64,000 bases of DNA. It comes from Paenibacillus sp. UNC499MF. Its GTDB lineage: Bacteria > Bacillota > Bacilli > Paenibacillales > NBRC-103111. The notes below the pieces were generated by a model. The model had not been told where the DNA came from, did not search any database, and saw nothing but the letters and a program-made list of their open reading frames with translations. Both the position numbers and the translations under genes were made by a program. This document shows, in pieces, positions 44,219-53,338 of the stretch. Numbering within the stretch: the stretch's first letter is position 1; each line of letters starts with the position of its first letter. Location of the stretch: the NCBI RefSeq assembly GCF_900107975.1, contig NZ_FNVF01000017.1:41090-105089 (forward strand), given 5' to 3'.

Positions 44219-44456
44219 GCTCTTCTCCCCCTTCTTTTCCCTTATTCTTCCTGCCCCTTTAACGCGGATGAGATTCAAAAGGTTTCATTTCTTAAGTAAT
44301 CATAAGAATTGAGCTTAAAGCGCCGCTGCGCTCCCCGCTGTACAAGCATACCCGGGAAACGTCAACGGCCATGCGGCATCCGGTCAATTGTACGTAAAAA
44401 TCATATCGTCCCGACGTACGGCCTACCCTATATATACCGATTAATTTCCGCCTAGA

Positions 44457-44505
44457 AACAAAAATCCCCGGCGGGTGGATAAATACTTGTCCCGCCGGGG
44501 ATTTC
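44457..44505 (-). terminator. Terminator after the HAD hydrolase gene
   Basis: A perfect 14-bp stem (AAATCCCCGGCGGG, 44462-44475, with its complement at 44491-44504) is followed by T residues on the minus strand. Confidence 0.85.
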
Positions 44506-44539
44506 CTTTATTTGATTGCGTATAAAAGACGGCGTACGA

Positions 44540-45220
44540 TCAGTTTTCCTCGCCGGGAAGAAGACCCAGCAGCTCCGGAAACGCCGTTATCCGGACATCG
44601 GCTTCGTCGAGTTCGCCCTCGGAACGGAACCCCGCATAATCGCAGCCGATCACCTTAAGCCCGTTCCGGTGTCCCGCTTCCACATCGGAAGAACGGTCCC
44701 CGACCATCCAGGCGCTCTGTAAGCCGTGCTGCTCCAGGAGCAGTTTCACAAGATCCACCTTGGATTTCGTTGCGTATTCGCCCGCGCTGTACAGCCCGGT
44801 AAAGAGAGGCGACAGCCCCTTCATCCGGATCACTCCGCGGACATAGTCCTCCAGACCGTTGCTGGCGACGAAAAGGCGGATTCCGCGCGCATGAAGCGCC
44901 TGCAGCGTCTCCTCGACCCCATCGTAAAGCATGCCTTCTCCCCGAAGCAGCCGGTCCATCTGTTCGGCAAGCAGAAGCTCGTCCGCACGGCTGCGGACCG
45001 CAGCCGGAACATCGGGCAGAACCCGCTCCCAGATCTCTTCGAGAAGCATGCCGAGTCCTCCGAGTATACGTTCGTCAGACGGCGTCGGTCCTTCGTAGAC
45101 TCCTTCCCGGCGAAGAGCGTCAAAAGCCGCATGATAGGCCGGCAGAAGAAGCGTTTCCGTTTTGAAGAGCGTTCCATCCAAATCAAAAAGCATCGCTTGC
45201 GGTATACGGGACTGATTCAT
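44540..45220 (-). CDS. HAD family hydrolase, phosphoglycolate-phosphatase-like
   Basis: This 226-residue protein has the HAD motifs MLFDLDGTLFKTET (nucleophile Asp), LFVASNGLEDYVRG, a Lys in TKSKVDLVKLLLE, and MVGDRSSDVEAGHRN. The helical cap lies between motifs 1 and 2 (about residues 20-85). It probably dephosphorylates a small phosphorylated metabolite; substrate unknown. The ATG at 45220 has GGAG seven bases upstream and is preferred to the ATG at 45235. It is monocistronic and divergent from the rpiR-nagB-nagA operon. Confidence 0.85.
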   Translation of the reverse strand: MNQSRIPQAMLFDLDGTLFKTETLLLPAYHAAFDALRREGVYEGPTPSDERILGGLGMLLEEIWERVLPDVPAAVRSRADELLLAEQMDRLLRGEGMLYDGVEETLQALHARGIRLFVASNGLEDYVRGVIRMKGLSPLFTGLYSAGEYATKSKVDLVKLLLEQHGLQSAWMVGDRSSDVEAGHRNGLKVIGCDYAGFRSEGELDEADVRITAFPELLGLLPGEEN

Positions 45221-45437
45221 AGCTGGACTCCACATCCTAATGGTTTTCTTTTAAGAATGGCAAACCGTACCCGGCTTGTCAACTTGGCCCACAGAATATT
45301 TTACCGCGGCCCGTCCGCTTTTCCGAAGGACTTCCTATTGATGTTAAGGACGAAATATTTTAGAATGAATATGAAAATGTTTTTCTTGTTAAACTACTGT
45401 TTCGCTAAAATTTTTTTCAAAAAAGGTGCGGATTCTT

Positions 45438-46295
45438 ATGTCCAGCATTCTTCGGGCCATTGAAGAACGGAAGCACGGGCTGAACCGCCAGGAACAGGTT
45501 CTCGCCACTTATATTCTCGAGCATTCCAGTCAAGTGGTACGCATGGGAATTACGGAATTGGCGGAACAGTCGAAGACGAGTCCCGCTACGATTTCCCGCT
45601 TTTGCAAAACGTTTCATTTCCAGGGATACACCGATTTCAAATTCCAGCTCGGCGCGGAGCTCGCTACGCAGCCGGCCGGCCAGTCTTATCAGGATATCGT
45701 CGCCGGGAATCCGCTGGAGAAAATCGTGTCCGCCATGGAAGCCAATCATATGCGCTCTATCGCGGATACGACGCGTCTGCTTGATCTTAAGCAGGTACAG
45801 GCCGCGGTCGACGCGCTTCAGAGCGCCAGGCAGATCGATCTCTACGGCGTTGCCACTTCGGGAGTCGTAGCGCTCGATTTTCACCAGAAGCTGGTGCGGA
45901 TCGGAAGGTATGCGACCGCATGGTCGGATCCCCACATGCAGATTACGTCGGCTTCCAACCTGCAGCCGGGTGACGTCGCCTTCGCGGTTTCCTACTCCGG
46001 CGATACGCCTGAAACGATTCAGGCTCTGCTTTGCGCCAAGGAACGGGGGGCCACGACGATCAGCCTTACCAAATACGGCTCCAACCCCCTGGCGGATCTT
46101 TCGGACATCAAGCTGTTCGCCTCTACGCTGGAGGAAGGCATGCGCCGCGGAGATATGGCGTCCCGGATCGCACAGCTTCATGTGATAGACATTTTGTTTA
46201 CGAGCCTGGTCAGCGACCGGTTCGACGAGCATGTCACCCGTTTGGAACGGACCTATCAGATGGTCCGCAAATACCGGAGCAAAGGGAGAGAGTAA
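45438..46295 (+). CDS. MurR/RpiR family transcriptional regulator
   Basis: This 285-residue regulator has an N-terminal RpiR helix-turn-helix (about residues 1-75, ITELAEQSKTSPATISRFCKTFHF) and a C-terminal SIS sugar-phosphate-binding domain (about 110-250, IDLYGVATSGVVALDF, VSYSGDTPETI). It sits 3 bp before nagB and very probably regulates nagB-nagA in response to an amino-sugar phosphate. The ATG at 45438 has AAAGGTG nine bases upstream; a GTG at 45426 is in frame. The AT-rich region before it (45330-45420) may hold its operator, but no clear palindrome was found. Confidence 0.9.
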   Translation: MSSILRAIEERKHGLNRQEQVLATYILEHSSQVVRMGITELAEQSKTSPATISRFCKTFHFQGYTDFKFQLGAELATQPAGQSYQDIVAGNPLEKIVSAMEANHMRSIADTTRLLDLKQVQAAVDALQSARQIDLYGVATSGVVALDFHQKLVRIGRYATAWSDPHMQITSASNLQPGDVAFAVSYSGDTPETIQALLCAKERGATTISLTKYGSNPLADLSDIKLFASTLEEGMRRGDMASRIAQLHVIDILFTSLVSDRFDEHVTRLERTYQMVRKYRSKGRE

Positions 46296-46298
46296 ACG

Positions 46299-47027
46299 AT
46301 GATTATTCACAAGTTTGACAATCAGCAGGAATTAAACGAGGCGGGCGCAGGGATTATTACCGCGCTTGTACAGACGAAGCCCGACGCGGTTCTCGGTCTG
46401 GCAACGGGAAGCACGCCGATCGGCATTTACGAAGAAATCGTAAAAGCGTACAACAAAGGACGCGTGAGCTTTAAAAACGTGCGCACGTACAATCTCGACG
46501 AGTATGTGGGACTTCCTGACGGACATGCCGAAAGCTACCGCACTTACATGAACGGGCATCTGTTCCGTCATATCGATGTGCAATCGGAGAGCACCCGCAT
46601 TCCGGACGGAAACGCTGCCGACCTTCAGGAGGAATGCGCACGCTATAACCGCGAGCTGGATGAGATCAAGCAAGTGGACCTGCAGATTCTCGGTCTCGGC
46701 CACAACGGTCACATCGGCTTTAACGAGCCGGCGGACGAGCTTCATGGCGGCACTCACCTGGTCGAGCTCGACCACAAAACGCGTGAAGCCAACGCGCGCT
46801 TCTTCCCTTCCATTAATGACGTTCCGACACATGCTCTGACAATGGGCGTAGGAACGATTCTTAAAGCAAAAACGATTCTTCTCGTCGTCCGCGGCGCCGA
46901 TAAAGCGGATATCGTGCACCGTGCCCTGACCGGACCGATTACGACCCAATGTCCGGCAAGCCTGCTGCAGACGCACCCGCATCTGATCGTTCTTCTCGAT
47001 TCCGAAGCAGGGAGGAACTTCGTATGA
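46299..47027 (+). CDS. nagB: Glucosamine-6-phosphate deaminase
   Basis: This 242-residue enzyme converts glucosamine-6-phosphate to fructose-6-phosphate and ammonia. It shows GLATGSTPIGIYEEI, TYNLDEYVGL with the catalytic Asp, and GLGHNGHIGFNEP with the ring-opening His. It has the short Firmicutes length, without the C-terminal allosteric extension of the E. coli enzyme. Its stop codon overlaps the nagA start by 4 bp (ATGA), so the two are coupled. It is the second gene of rpiR-nagB-nagA. Confidence 0.97.
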   Translation: MIIHKFDNQQELNEAGAGIITALVQTKPDAVLGLATGSTPIGIYEEIVKAYNKGRVSFKNVRTYNLDEYVGLPDGHAESYRTYMNGHLFRHIDVQSESTRIPDGNAADLQEECARYNRELDEIKQVDLQILGLGHNGHIGFNEPADELHGGTHLVELDHKTREANARFFPSINDVPTHALTMGVGTILKAKTILLVVRGADKADIVHRALTGPITTQCPASLLQTHPHLIVLLDSEAGRNFV

Positions 47028-48220
47028 GTACCTCCGCTTCCGCGCAGGAGCGCATTTTAATCGTTAACGCCAAGATCGTGACGGAAAATACGATCGTCGA
47101 AAACGGCGCGCTGCTTGCCGTGGACGGCCGCATCGAACGCATCTACAAGGCTCACGAACTCGGGGAGCTTGATTTGGCCGGAGCCGTGGACGCGCAGGGC
47201 AGCTGGCTGCTGCCCGGTTTTATCGACGTTCACGTGCACGGGGGCTTCGGAGCCGACTTTATGGACGCTTCCGCCGATTCTCTGGAGACGATCACCCGTT
47301 TCCACGGCACCAAAGGCACGACGGCCATGCTGGCCACGTCCGTTACGGCGTCCCGCGAAGCGCTGGATGCGGTTATCACCGCCACAGACGCTTACATCCG
47401 CGGCGGAATGCCGTATGCCCAGCTGATCGGGGTGCATCTGGAAGGCCCGTTCATTTCTCCGAAATGGAGCGGCGCCCAGAACCCGGAATTCATCTCCCTG
47501 CCGACATCCGAATGGCTTGAAGACTGGCATGCCCGCTTCCCCGGCCTGGTCAAAATGATGACGCTCGCGCCGGAACGGGAAGGCGCGATGGAGGTCATCC
47601 AGTGGCTCAGCGATCACGGAATCGTCGCGGCCGCAGGGCATACGGATGCCGACTACGAGACGATCGAACGCGCGGTTGAACATGGGTTAAGTCATGCCGT
47701 TCATACGTTTAACGCCATGACTCCCCTGCATCACCGGAATCCCGGCACGGTCGGCGCGGTACTGACCGACCCGCGGATTCATGCCGAAATCATCGCCGAC
47801 GGCGTTCATGTGCATCCGGCCGGCGTCCAGCTTCTGACGCAGACGAAGAAGCAGCACAACCTGATCATGATCACCGATGCGATTTCCGCCGCGGGTCTGG
47901 AAGACGGCGATTATAAGCTGGGCGGACTCGACGTGATCATGAAGGACGGCATCTGCCGTTTGAAAGAAGGCGGAAGTCTCGCCGGAAGCACGCTGACCAT
48001 GATCGACGCCTTCAAATTCATGGTCAACAAGATCGGCGTCAGCGTGCAGCAGGCCAGCGAATACGCCAGCGGCAACCCCGCACGGCAGATGGGCGTTGCG
48101 GACCGGATGGGGTCCCTCGCACGCGGCAAGCAGGCGGACTTCCTGCTCGTCAGCCCTTCGCTGGATCTCGAACGCGCCTGGGTGCTCGGACGCGAGCTTT
48201 CCCTCGTGACGGAAGCTTAA
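47024..48220 (+). CDS. nagA: N-acetylglucosamine-6-phosphate deacetylase
   Basis: This 398-residue amidohydrolase removes the acetyl group from GlcNAc-6-phosphate. It carries the metal motif PGFIDVHVHGGFG, HLEGPFISPKWSGAQ, GHTDADYETI, VHTFNAMTPLHHRNPG and the catalytic Asp in MITDAISAAG. The true start is ATG 47024 with GGGAGG upstream, inside the end of nagB. With NagB it feeds GlcNAc into glycolysis. A terminator shared with the ROK gene follows. Confidence 0.97.
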   Translation: MSTSASAQERILIVNAKIVTENTIVENGALLAVDGRIERIYKAHELGELDLAGAVDAQGSWLLPGFIDVHVHGGFGADFMDASADSLETITRFHGTKGTTAMLATSVTASREALDAVITATDAYIRGGMPYAQLIGVHLEGPFISPKWSGAQNPEFISLPTSEWLEDWHARFPGLVKMMTLAPEREGAMEVIQWLSDHGIVAAAGHTDADYETIERAVEHGLSHAVHTFNAMTPLHHRNPGTVGAVLTDPRIHAEIIADGVHVHPAGVQLLTQTKKQHNLIMITDAISAAGLEDGDYKLGGLDVIMKDGICRLKEGGSLAGSTLTMIDAFKFMVNKIGVSVQQASEYASGNPARQMGVADRMGSLARGKQADFLLVSPSLDLERAWVLGRELSLVTEA

Positions 48221-48248
48221 GGCTAAGCCTTCCGTCCTTTAAACGGCA

Positions 48249-48299
48249 AAAAAACCTCGTACATGAACGTTACTGTAACGTTCCGTACGAGGTTTTTTT
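48249..48299. terminator. Bidirectional terminator between nagA and the ROK gene
   Basis: AAAAAACCTCGTAC (48249-48262) pairs with GTACGAGGTTTTTT (48285-48298), with an inner GAACGTTAC/GTAACGTTC stem. Both outer ends are A/T runs. Confidence 0.92.
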
Positions 48300-48312
48300 A
48301 TGCCCGTCGCGG

Positions 48313-49449
48313 TCAGCTCATGGTCCGCGATTTGAACATCCGGTGGAGGCCGATCGTAGCGGCGCCGATCGAGGCGCCGTACTCCTTCCACCGGGGCGAA
48401 TGGACCGGCGTCGGCACGATCGCCTGTTCGCGGCTTTGGATGCGCTCCGCAAGACGTGCGAAGAACGGCTCGCTCTCGCCTATCCAGCCGCCCAGAATAA
48501 GCTGCTCGGGACTGAGCAGCTGAAGGACATGCCCGCAGTAAGAGGCGATCGTCTCGATGATCTCCTCCAGCTCTCCCGCGAAGGGCTCCGCTCCCTGCAT
48601 GCCCAGGTCCACGAAACGGCGGACGACAAGCGGTTCTTCGTCTTTCACATCCCCGAAAGTGTCCGGATACGTCTCCAGCAGACGCTTGGACAGATTCGCC
48701 GTGCTGAACCGGCTGAACTCACGGATACGTCCCGCACGATCATGGCGGCCGCGGTAGATCTGGTTGTTCAGCACAAGGCCCGCCCCGATTCCGTAATCGA
48801 TGAGGATGTAGACGATCGTCTGGAGACCTTTGGCCGTTCCGTTAAAACGCTCCGCGAAGCCCGCCGCGTCCAGATCGTTCACCAGATGCATCGGAATGTT
48901 GAACTCCTCGTAAAGCTGCGTTCTCAGCGGGAAGTTCTCCAGGCCCAGCACAGTCGAATTGACCACGTTCTCGCGCTTCTCGTCAATCCGCCCCGGAATC
49001 GATACGCCCATCCACCGGATGGTGGAAAGCGGCGTCTCCTGCTCCTCCAGGAAGGCCCGGATGAGCTGGGGAAGCTCGCTGCGCATCGCGATCGGCCCGA
49101 AAAGGGGCTGTGCGGGCTGCAGAGGCTGCGAAGCTAGCAAATTGCCCCGCAGGTCGAGCAGAACGCAGCGGGCCGGGGCGTTGGACAGGTCTACGCCAAG
49201 CACGCAGCCGCCGGCCGCGTTGATGTCCAGAAGCGTCATGCGCCTGCCGACACCCGAGCCGGCCGTGCCTGTTTCGCGCACCAGCCCTTCCCGGATCGCT
49301 TCTTCCATCAGAACGGAAACCGTCGTGGGGCTTAGTCTTGTTTTCCGGGCCAAATCCACTCTGGAGATCGGTCCCTGCTCATAAATATTGTTCAGCAGCA
49401 GAGATTTGTTAATCTCCCGCAGCATTTGTTGATTCCCAATCTGATTCAT
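48313..49449 (-). CDS. ROK family transcriptional regulator (NagC/XylR type)
   Basis: This 378-residue protein has an N-terminal winged helix (about residues 8-65, ISRVDLARKTRLSPTTVSVLMEEAI) and a ROK sugar-binding domain (GCVLGVDLSNAPARCVLLDL, LVNDLDAAGFAERF). Where ROK proteins have the zinc motif CxCGxxGC, it reads GRHDRAGRIREFSRF with no cysteines. Its place beside nagA suggests that it senses an amino sugar, but this is inference. It is transcribed towards nagA and lies 140 bp after the MFS gene on the same strand. Confidence 0.88.
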   Translation of the reverse strand: MNQIGNQQMLREINKSLLLNNIYEQGPISRVDLARKTRLSPTTVSVLMEEAIREGLVRETGTAGSGVGRRMTLLDINAAGGCVLGVDLSNAPARCVLLDLRGNLLASQPLQPAQPLFGPIAMRSELPQLIRAFLEEQETPLSTIRWMGVSIPGRIDEKRENVVNSTVLGLENFPLRTQLYEEFNIPMHLVNDLDAAGFAERFNGTAKGLQTIVYILIDYGIGAGLVLNNQIYRGRHDRAGRIREFSRFSTANLSKRLLETYPDTFGDVKDEEPLVVRRFVDLGMQGAEPFAGELEEIIETIASYCGHVLQLLSPEQLILGGWIGESEPFFARLAERIQSREQAIVPTPVHSPRWKEYGASIGAATIGLHRMFKSRTMS

Positions 49450-49589
49450 ATTCCTCTACTCCCTGCAAGCCTTATTTCATCCACTATCATTGTGCCACGG
49501 GCATCAGATTTCCCGCAATGCCGGAACCCCGCCGTTACCCTTAAAGAATGCCGGTCAGGCTCACTCATGTCAAAATGCTTCCGGATCTG

Positions 49590-50798
49590 TCAAACGCCTG
49601 CAGCCGTATCCGTTCCACGTCCAGCCGCCGTTTGCCGCATACCGCGCCAGATCAGCAGAAATCCTATCATTCCGATCAAAGATACCCCCGCTCCGATACC
49701 GTACATTTTAGCGGCTCCGAGCGTATCGTACATCCAGCCTCCCGCGAATCCCGCGAAAATACCGGAAACCCCGCCCCACGTAAGCGCAAATGCCGCTTGG
49801 CCGGACGCCCGCATACGGGCCGGAATCAAATGACCCGTCAGGTTCGTTCCGATGTAGTAGTAGCCTCCATACGTGATACAGTGCAGAAGCTGAATAAAGA
49901 TCAGCTGCATGGGGCTGTTCACCAGCATCATGAGCAGCCAGCGGATGCTGAACAGCAGGCTGACGAGAGCCAGACAAATAAACATCGTTCTGGAATCCCG
50001 TTTCAGATAGCGGTCCAGCAGAAGAAATACGGGTGCTTCAAAAACGGAAGAAAGAAAAGCGGCCCATCCGATCCACGTCGCGGATCCCCCCATATCCGTA
50101 AGGTAAATGGACACGAAGGTCGAGTTAATGGAATTCGGGACCGAAATCAGGACCCCCAGCAAAAGCAGCATCAAAAACGGGCGGTTGCCCAGAAGCTGCC
50201 TCAATCCCCCTCCCGGCAGCGTATCGGCCGCCGCAGCGGGTTTCGGCTGGGGAATGCTGAAAACGAACAAAAGCGAGATCATCAGAATACCGCTGTACAG
50301 CCACCAAAGCTGTTCTATGCCAACCGCAGTCAGAACGGGTCCCGCCGCAACGGCGGCAATAGCCCAGCCGAGCGAACCCCAAAGACGGAACGTGCCGAAC
50401 TTGTAAGGAGTATTTTCAATTGTGCTGAGAATGAGACTGTTGCTCTGGGAAAAGGTAGGGCTTTGAAAGAAAAAGTAAAGCAGCAGAACCAGGTAAAGCC
50501 AAGTGAACGAATGCAGGTGAAAAACAGGCTGAACCACGATAAGGTTGCAAATGACCAAAATAATCAGCGTACGCCGCACATTCTGCATCCGGTCGCTCCA
50601 ATAACCCCAGAACGGGTTGGCCAGAATGGAGACGAAAGGGCCTCCGGCCATGAGCATGCCGATCTGAAACCGGGTTAAGCCGTGTTCCAGAAACAGGAGC
50701 GGCACATAGGTGAACAAAAGCGAAAAAGCACCGTACAAAAAAAGAATATACAGCTTAAACATCGTAAATGAGCGCCGTTCGGCGGCTCCGGTTGTCAT
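49590..50798 (-). CDS. MFS transporter (MFS_1-like, HcaT/LacY-related)
   Basis: This 402-residue transporter has about twelve membrane segments. Signatures are GLTRFQIGMLMAGGPFVSILANPFWGYWSDR after the first two helices and GYWSDRMQNVR, as in the PPP/HcaT-like MFS group. The substrate is unknown; an oligosaccharide or aromatic acid would be typical. AAAGGAG lies about 11 bases before the ATG. The ROK regulator follows downstream on the same strand and may control it. Confidence 0.85.
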   Translation of the reverse strand: MTTGAAERRSFTMFKLYILFLYGAFSLLFTYVPLLFLEHGLTRFQIGMLMAGGPFVSILANPFWGYWSDRMQNVRRTLIILVICNLIVVQPVFHLHSFTWLYLVLLLYFFFQSPTFSQSNSLILSTIENTPYKFGTFRLWGSLGWAIAAVAAGPVLTAVGIEQLWWLYSGILMISLLFVFSIPQPKPAAAADTLPGGGLRQLLGNRPFLMLLLLGVLISVPNSINSTFVSIYLTDMGGSATWIGWAAFLSSVFEAPVFLLLDRYLKRDSRTMFICLALVSLLFSIRWLLMMLVNSPMQLIFIQLLHCITYGGYYYIGTNLTGHLIPARMRASGQAAFALTWGGVSGIFAGFAGGWMYDTLGAAKMYGIGAGVSLIGMIGFLLIWRGMRQTAAGRGTDTAAGV

Positions 50799-51033
50799 GA
50801 TGGGCTAACTCCTTTGCGATTCGGTTGCAGGCGAACAGGCATGCCTTCCGCCAGGCGGCAGATAACGGCGATATGCGGAAGCGCGGTTGCTTCCCTATGG
50901 CTACCGCCGTATCCCCTCACCCGCAAGCTTCGGCTTTCCGTCTTGGAAGCGGCGTACGCCGGTTTCCAGACGGCGCCGTTCTAATGCGGCCGGCCGTTAT
51001 GTGACAGGCCGGAAAGTACGCTTCCCGCTTCGC

Positions 51034-52140
51034 TTAAGCTTTAAGCCCGTTCTCCACTTCCTCTGCGGAAACCTCGCGGCCCTGAGCGTCGGAAAGGTAC
51101 ATGCCTTCGCTGATCAGCATCGTCTGCAGAGCGATTTCCGCCGTCGGAAGCAGTTTGACTCTGCCCTGAAGAGCGGCGATCCAGTGATGCTGGGAAGAGT
51201 CGTAGGCTTCTTCGTCGGCGCGCAGCCGGTGCCAGCGCAAATCCGCCGCATCCAGGTCGATTGTCGTGTCCATATCCATGTCGCATCTTGTCGAGTAATG
51301 CGTCAGCTTATTGCCGTCCGGCCCTCCGACCGGCAGGCGCAATCCGCCTTTGGACCCAAGAACGGAGCTTCCTTCGAACGGATTCATATGCACGGCCCAG
51401 GATTCGATGATATCCATCGTGATGCCTTTCTCGAAACGCACCAGACCGATCGCCAGCTCTTCCACATCGAAACCGCTGGATTCCCGGCGGCCCGGGTCCA
51501 TGTCTGTCTCCTGGTAGAGCTTCCCGGAAATCCGCTCGACTTTAGGCAAATCCAGCAGGTACAGCATCTGCGAAATGTGATACACGCCCATATCGAAAAG
51601 CGCGCCGCCCGCAGCCGTCTCTTTACGCGTGAAAGCCGGGGTGCCGTAGCCGTCCACGAAAGGGCGGTTCCGTCTGCGGTAGCCTGTGGAACGCGCGTGG
51701 AATACACGGCCCAGCTCGCCGCCTTCGATCAGCGCTTTCGCCGCTTTGGTTTCCTTGCGGTAGAGCGTCCCGAGCTGGATGTGCAGCATCTTCCCGAATT
51801 CGCGGGAAGCGTCTACCATCGCTTTGCCGTCCGCGTAGGTACCCGCGATCGGTTTCTCGCAGTACACGTGCTTGCCTGCCTTCATAGCGGCAATCGAAAT
51901 AGGGGCGTGGAAGTTGTTATGCAGGCAGACATCCACTGCATCCACGTCGTCACGCTTTAACAGCTCGTTGTAGTCCGTGTATACGTCGGGAATACCATAG
52001 ATCTCCGCCACACGGCGCGCTTCCGCCTCGTTCACGTCACAGACGGCCACGATTTCCGCGTCCGGAATTAATTTATATTGATCGAGATGAATTTTGCCGA
52101 TTTGTCCGACTCCGATAATGCCGATCCGAATTGGGTTCAT
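51034..52140 (-). CDS. Gfo/Idh/MocA family oxidoreductase
   Basis: This 368-residue protein has the Rossmann start RIGIIGVGQIGKIHLDQY, VYCEKPIAGTYADGKAM with the catalytic EKP, and the C-terminal alpha/beta substrate domain (GGALFDMGVYHISQMLYLL). Such enzymes oxidise or reduce sugars and inositols with NAD(P). It follows a TIM-barrel isomerase by one base pair, a common pairing in inositol- or sugar-catabolic operons. Which sugar is used cannot be read. Confidence 0.9.
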   Translation of the reverse strand: MNPIRIGIIGVGQIGKIHLDQYKLIPDAEIVAVCDVNEAEARRVAEIYGIPDVYTDYNELLKRDDVDAVDVCLHNNFHAPISIAAMKAGKHVYCEKPIAGTYADGKAMVDASREFGKMLHIQLGTLYRKETKAAKALIEGGELGRVFHARSTGYRRRNRPFVDGYGTPAFTRKETAAGGALFDMGVYHISQMLYLLDLPKVERISGKLYQETDMDPGRRESSGFDVEELAIGLVRFEKGITMDIIESWAVHMNPFEGSSVLGSKGGLRLPVGGPDGNKLTHYSTRCDMDMDTTIDLDAADLRWHRLRADEEAYDSSQHHWIAALQGRVKLLPTAEIALQTMLISEGMYLSDAQGREVSAEEVENGLKA

Positions 52141-52141
52141 G

Positions 52142-52960
52142 TTAAGCCTGTTCCTCCCCGTTGTTGTCGTCTTCGCTCATAAGCAGCAGGTGCTTGACCG
52201 TGGTCAGAAGCCATTCGACTTCCAGATATGGCTGTTTGTGAGCATGGTGCTCAACGCCCCAGTAGCCGTCGTAGCCGCTCTTTTTGAGCATGCGGATAGT
52301 TTCAACCGCGTCGTCCGCCTCGGCCGTCTGAGGGTCGAAATGAGTATGTACGGTCCACGGAGCCACGATAGCGTCCCCCTGCTCCCGGTCTTGATCCCAG
52401 CGGTGCATATGAAGCAAAAATCCGTAGGAACGATGATTCACGGCTTCGGCAAGGCGTTTCATTTCACCCGGCACGAGAGACGGGCCCATATGATTCTCGG
52501 GACCTATCGTAAATCCGTTTTCCTGCGCGATTTGACAATATTCGCGGTAGCGTCCCGCCACATAATCCAGCTCCTCCTCGGAGAAAGCCGATTGACCGCG
52601 GCCGCCCGTATCGATCCGGACCGTTTTCGCTCCCAGCAAAATGGAGGCGTCCAGGTATTCCAGCGCGTTTTTGTGAAGCGCTTCCCTTTTATCGGCATCG
52701 GGGTCCCACAAATGAGCTCCGTCAATGGCAATATTCACGAGCGTCATTTCTTTCTCATCCATCGCCTGACGAATCTTCTTTAAATAGTCCCGGTCCGGCA
52801 GCTTAAGCAGCGGATGCGAGCGGTCCGCAAATTGTCCGTTCCATAAGTCGACTGTGGTAAGCCCGTAACGGTACCGGACGGTTTCCAGATAGCCGAATAC
52901 ATCCATCGTTCCGTTCAGAAAAGCCTGGTTAAAAGAAAATCCGCCTACTGATACTTTCAT
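52142..52960 (-). CDS. Sugar phosphate isomerase/epimerase family TIM barrel
   Basis: This 272-residue protein is an AP-endonuclease-2-like TIM barrel (IolE/xylose-isomerase-like). Visible metal-ligand regions are TVRIDTGG, IGPENHMGPS, HTHFDPQ and YWGVEHH. It probably isomerises or epimerises a sugar that the adjacent Gfo/Idh enzyme also handles. GAGGAC precedes the ATG. It is the first gene of the two-gene operon, with a consensus-like promoter and palindrome just upstream. Confidence 0.88.
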   Translation of the reverse strand: MKVSVGGFSFNQAFLNGTMDVFGYLETVRYRYGLTTVDLWNGQFADRSHPLLKLPDRDYLKKIRQAMDEKEMTLVNIAIDGAHLWDPDADKREALHKNALEYLDASILLGAKTVRIDTGGRGQSAFSEEELDYVAGRYREYCQIAQENGFTIGPENHMGPSLVPGEMKRLAEAVNHRSYGFLLHMHRWDQDREQGDAIVAPWTVHTHFDPQTAEADDAVETIRMLKKSGYDGYWGVEHHAHKQPYLEVEWLLTTVKHLLLMSEDDNNGEEQA

Positions 52961-53017
52961 GAGTAAGTCCTCCTGAGAATTAATTATTCCAGCGGAAAAA
53001 CTAATTAAGCAAACAAA

Positions 53018-53039
53018 AAAGTGAATTCATATTCACTTT
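53018..53039. promoter_or_regulatory. Palindrome at the start of the Gfo/Idh operon
   Basis: AAAGTGAAT and ATTCACTTT are separated by 4 bases. It lies immediately downstream of the operon -10, at the expected transcription start, so it is a good operator candidate. The T run after it on the minus strand would also allow it to end transcription from the 53072 gene. Confidence 0.6.
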
Positions 53040-53046
53040 GATTTAA

Positions 53047-53075
53047 ATGTTAAACTGTCTCTTTTGTCATGTCAA
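53047..53075 (-). promoter_or_regulatory. Promoter of the TIM-barrel/Gfo-Idh operon
   Basis: A consensus -35 TTGACA (53070-53075) lies 17 bp before TAACAT (53047-53052) on the minus strand. The -35 overlaps the stop codon of the upstream small gene. Confidence 0.75.
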
Positions 53076-53338
53076 CCATAAAGTAGAGGATTGCCCGGCG
53101 TTTTTTTTCTGCGGGGATAAAATTCCGGTCTGCCTCCAGCTTCTTCCTCGGGCTGCGGAACCCATGCCAGAATATGGGCGCTGCGAAAAAAGCGGAGCGC
53201 CTGCTGCGCGTAACAATAAGCTTTGACTTTATCGCCTGTTATGGCTAGCGGCCGAATGTCGCGCTGGCTGATCGCTCCCTTCCGGTCCATATAAATAATC
53301 TCTACTTTCCTTCCCAGGTATCGCTCCAGCGTGGACAT
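53072..53338 (-). CDS. Small WYL-like protein
   Basis: This 88-residue protein (MSTLERYLGRKVEIIYMDRKG at its start, then DIRPLAITGDKVKAYCYAQQALRFFR) resembles a lone WYL domain: a small beta barrel that in larger regulators binds ligands or nucleic acid. Here no helix-turn-helix is attached. The ATG at 53338 follows AAGGAGG by ten bases. The tail is Pro/Arg-rich. Its function is unknown. Confidence 0.65.
   Translation of the reverse strand: MSTLERYLGRKVEIIYMDRKGAISQRDIRPLAITGDKVKAYCYAQQALRFFRSAHILAWVPQPEEEAGGRPEFYPRRKKTPGNPLLYG

Noticed and set aside
45241..45437. Operator for the RpiR regulator
   Set aside because: The region is AT-rich with partial repeats, but no palindrome good enough to report was seen.
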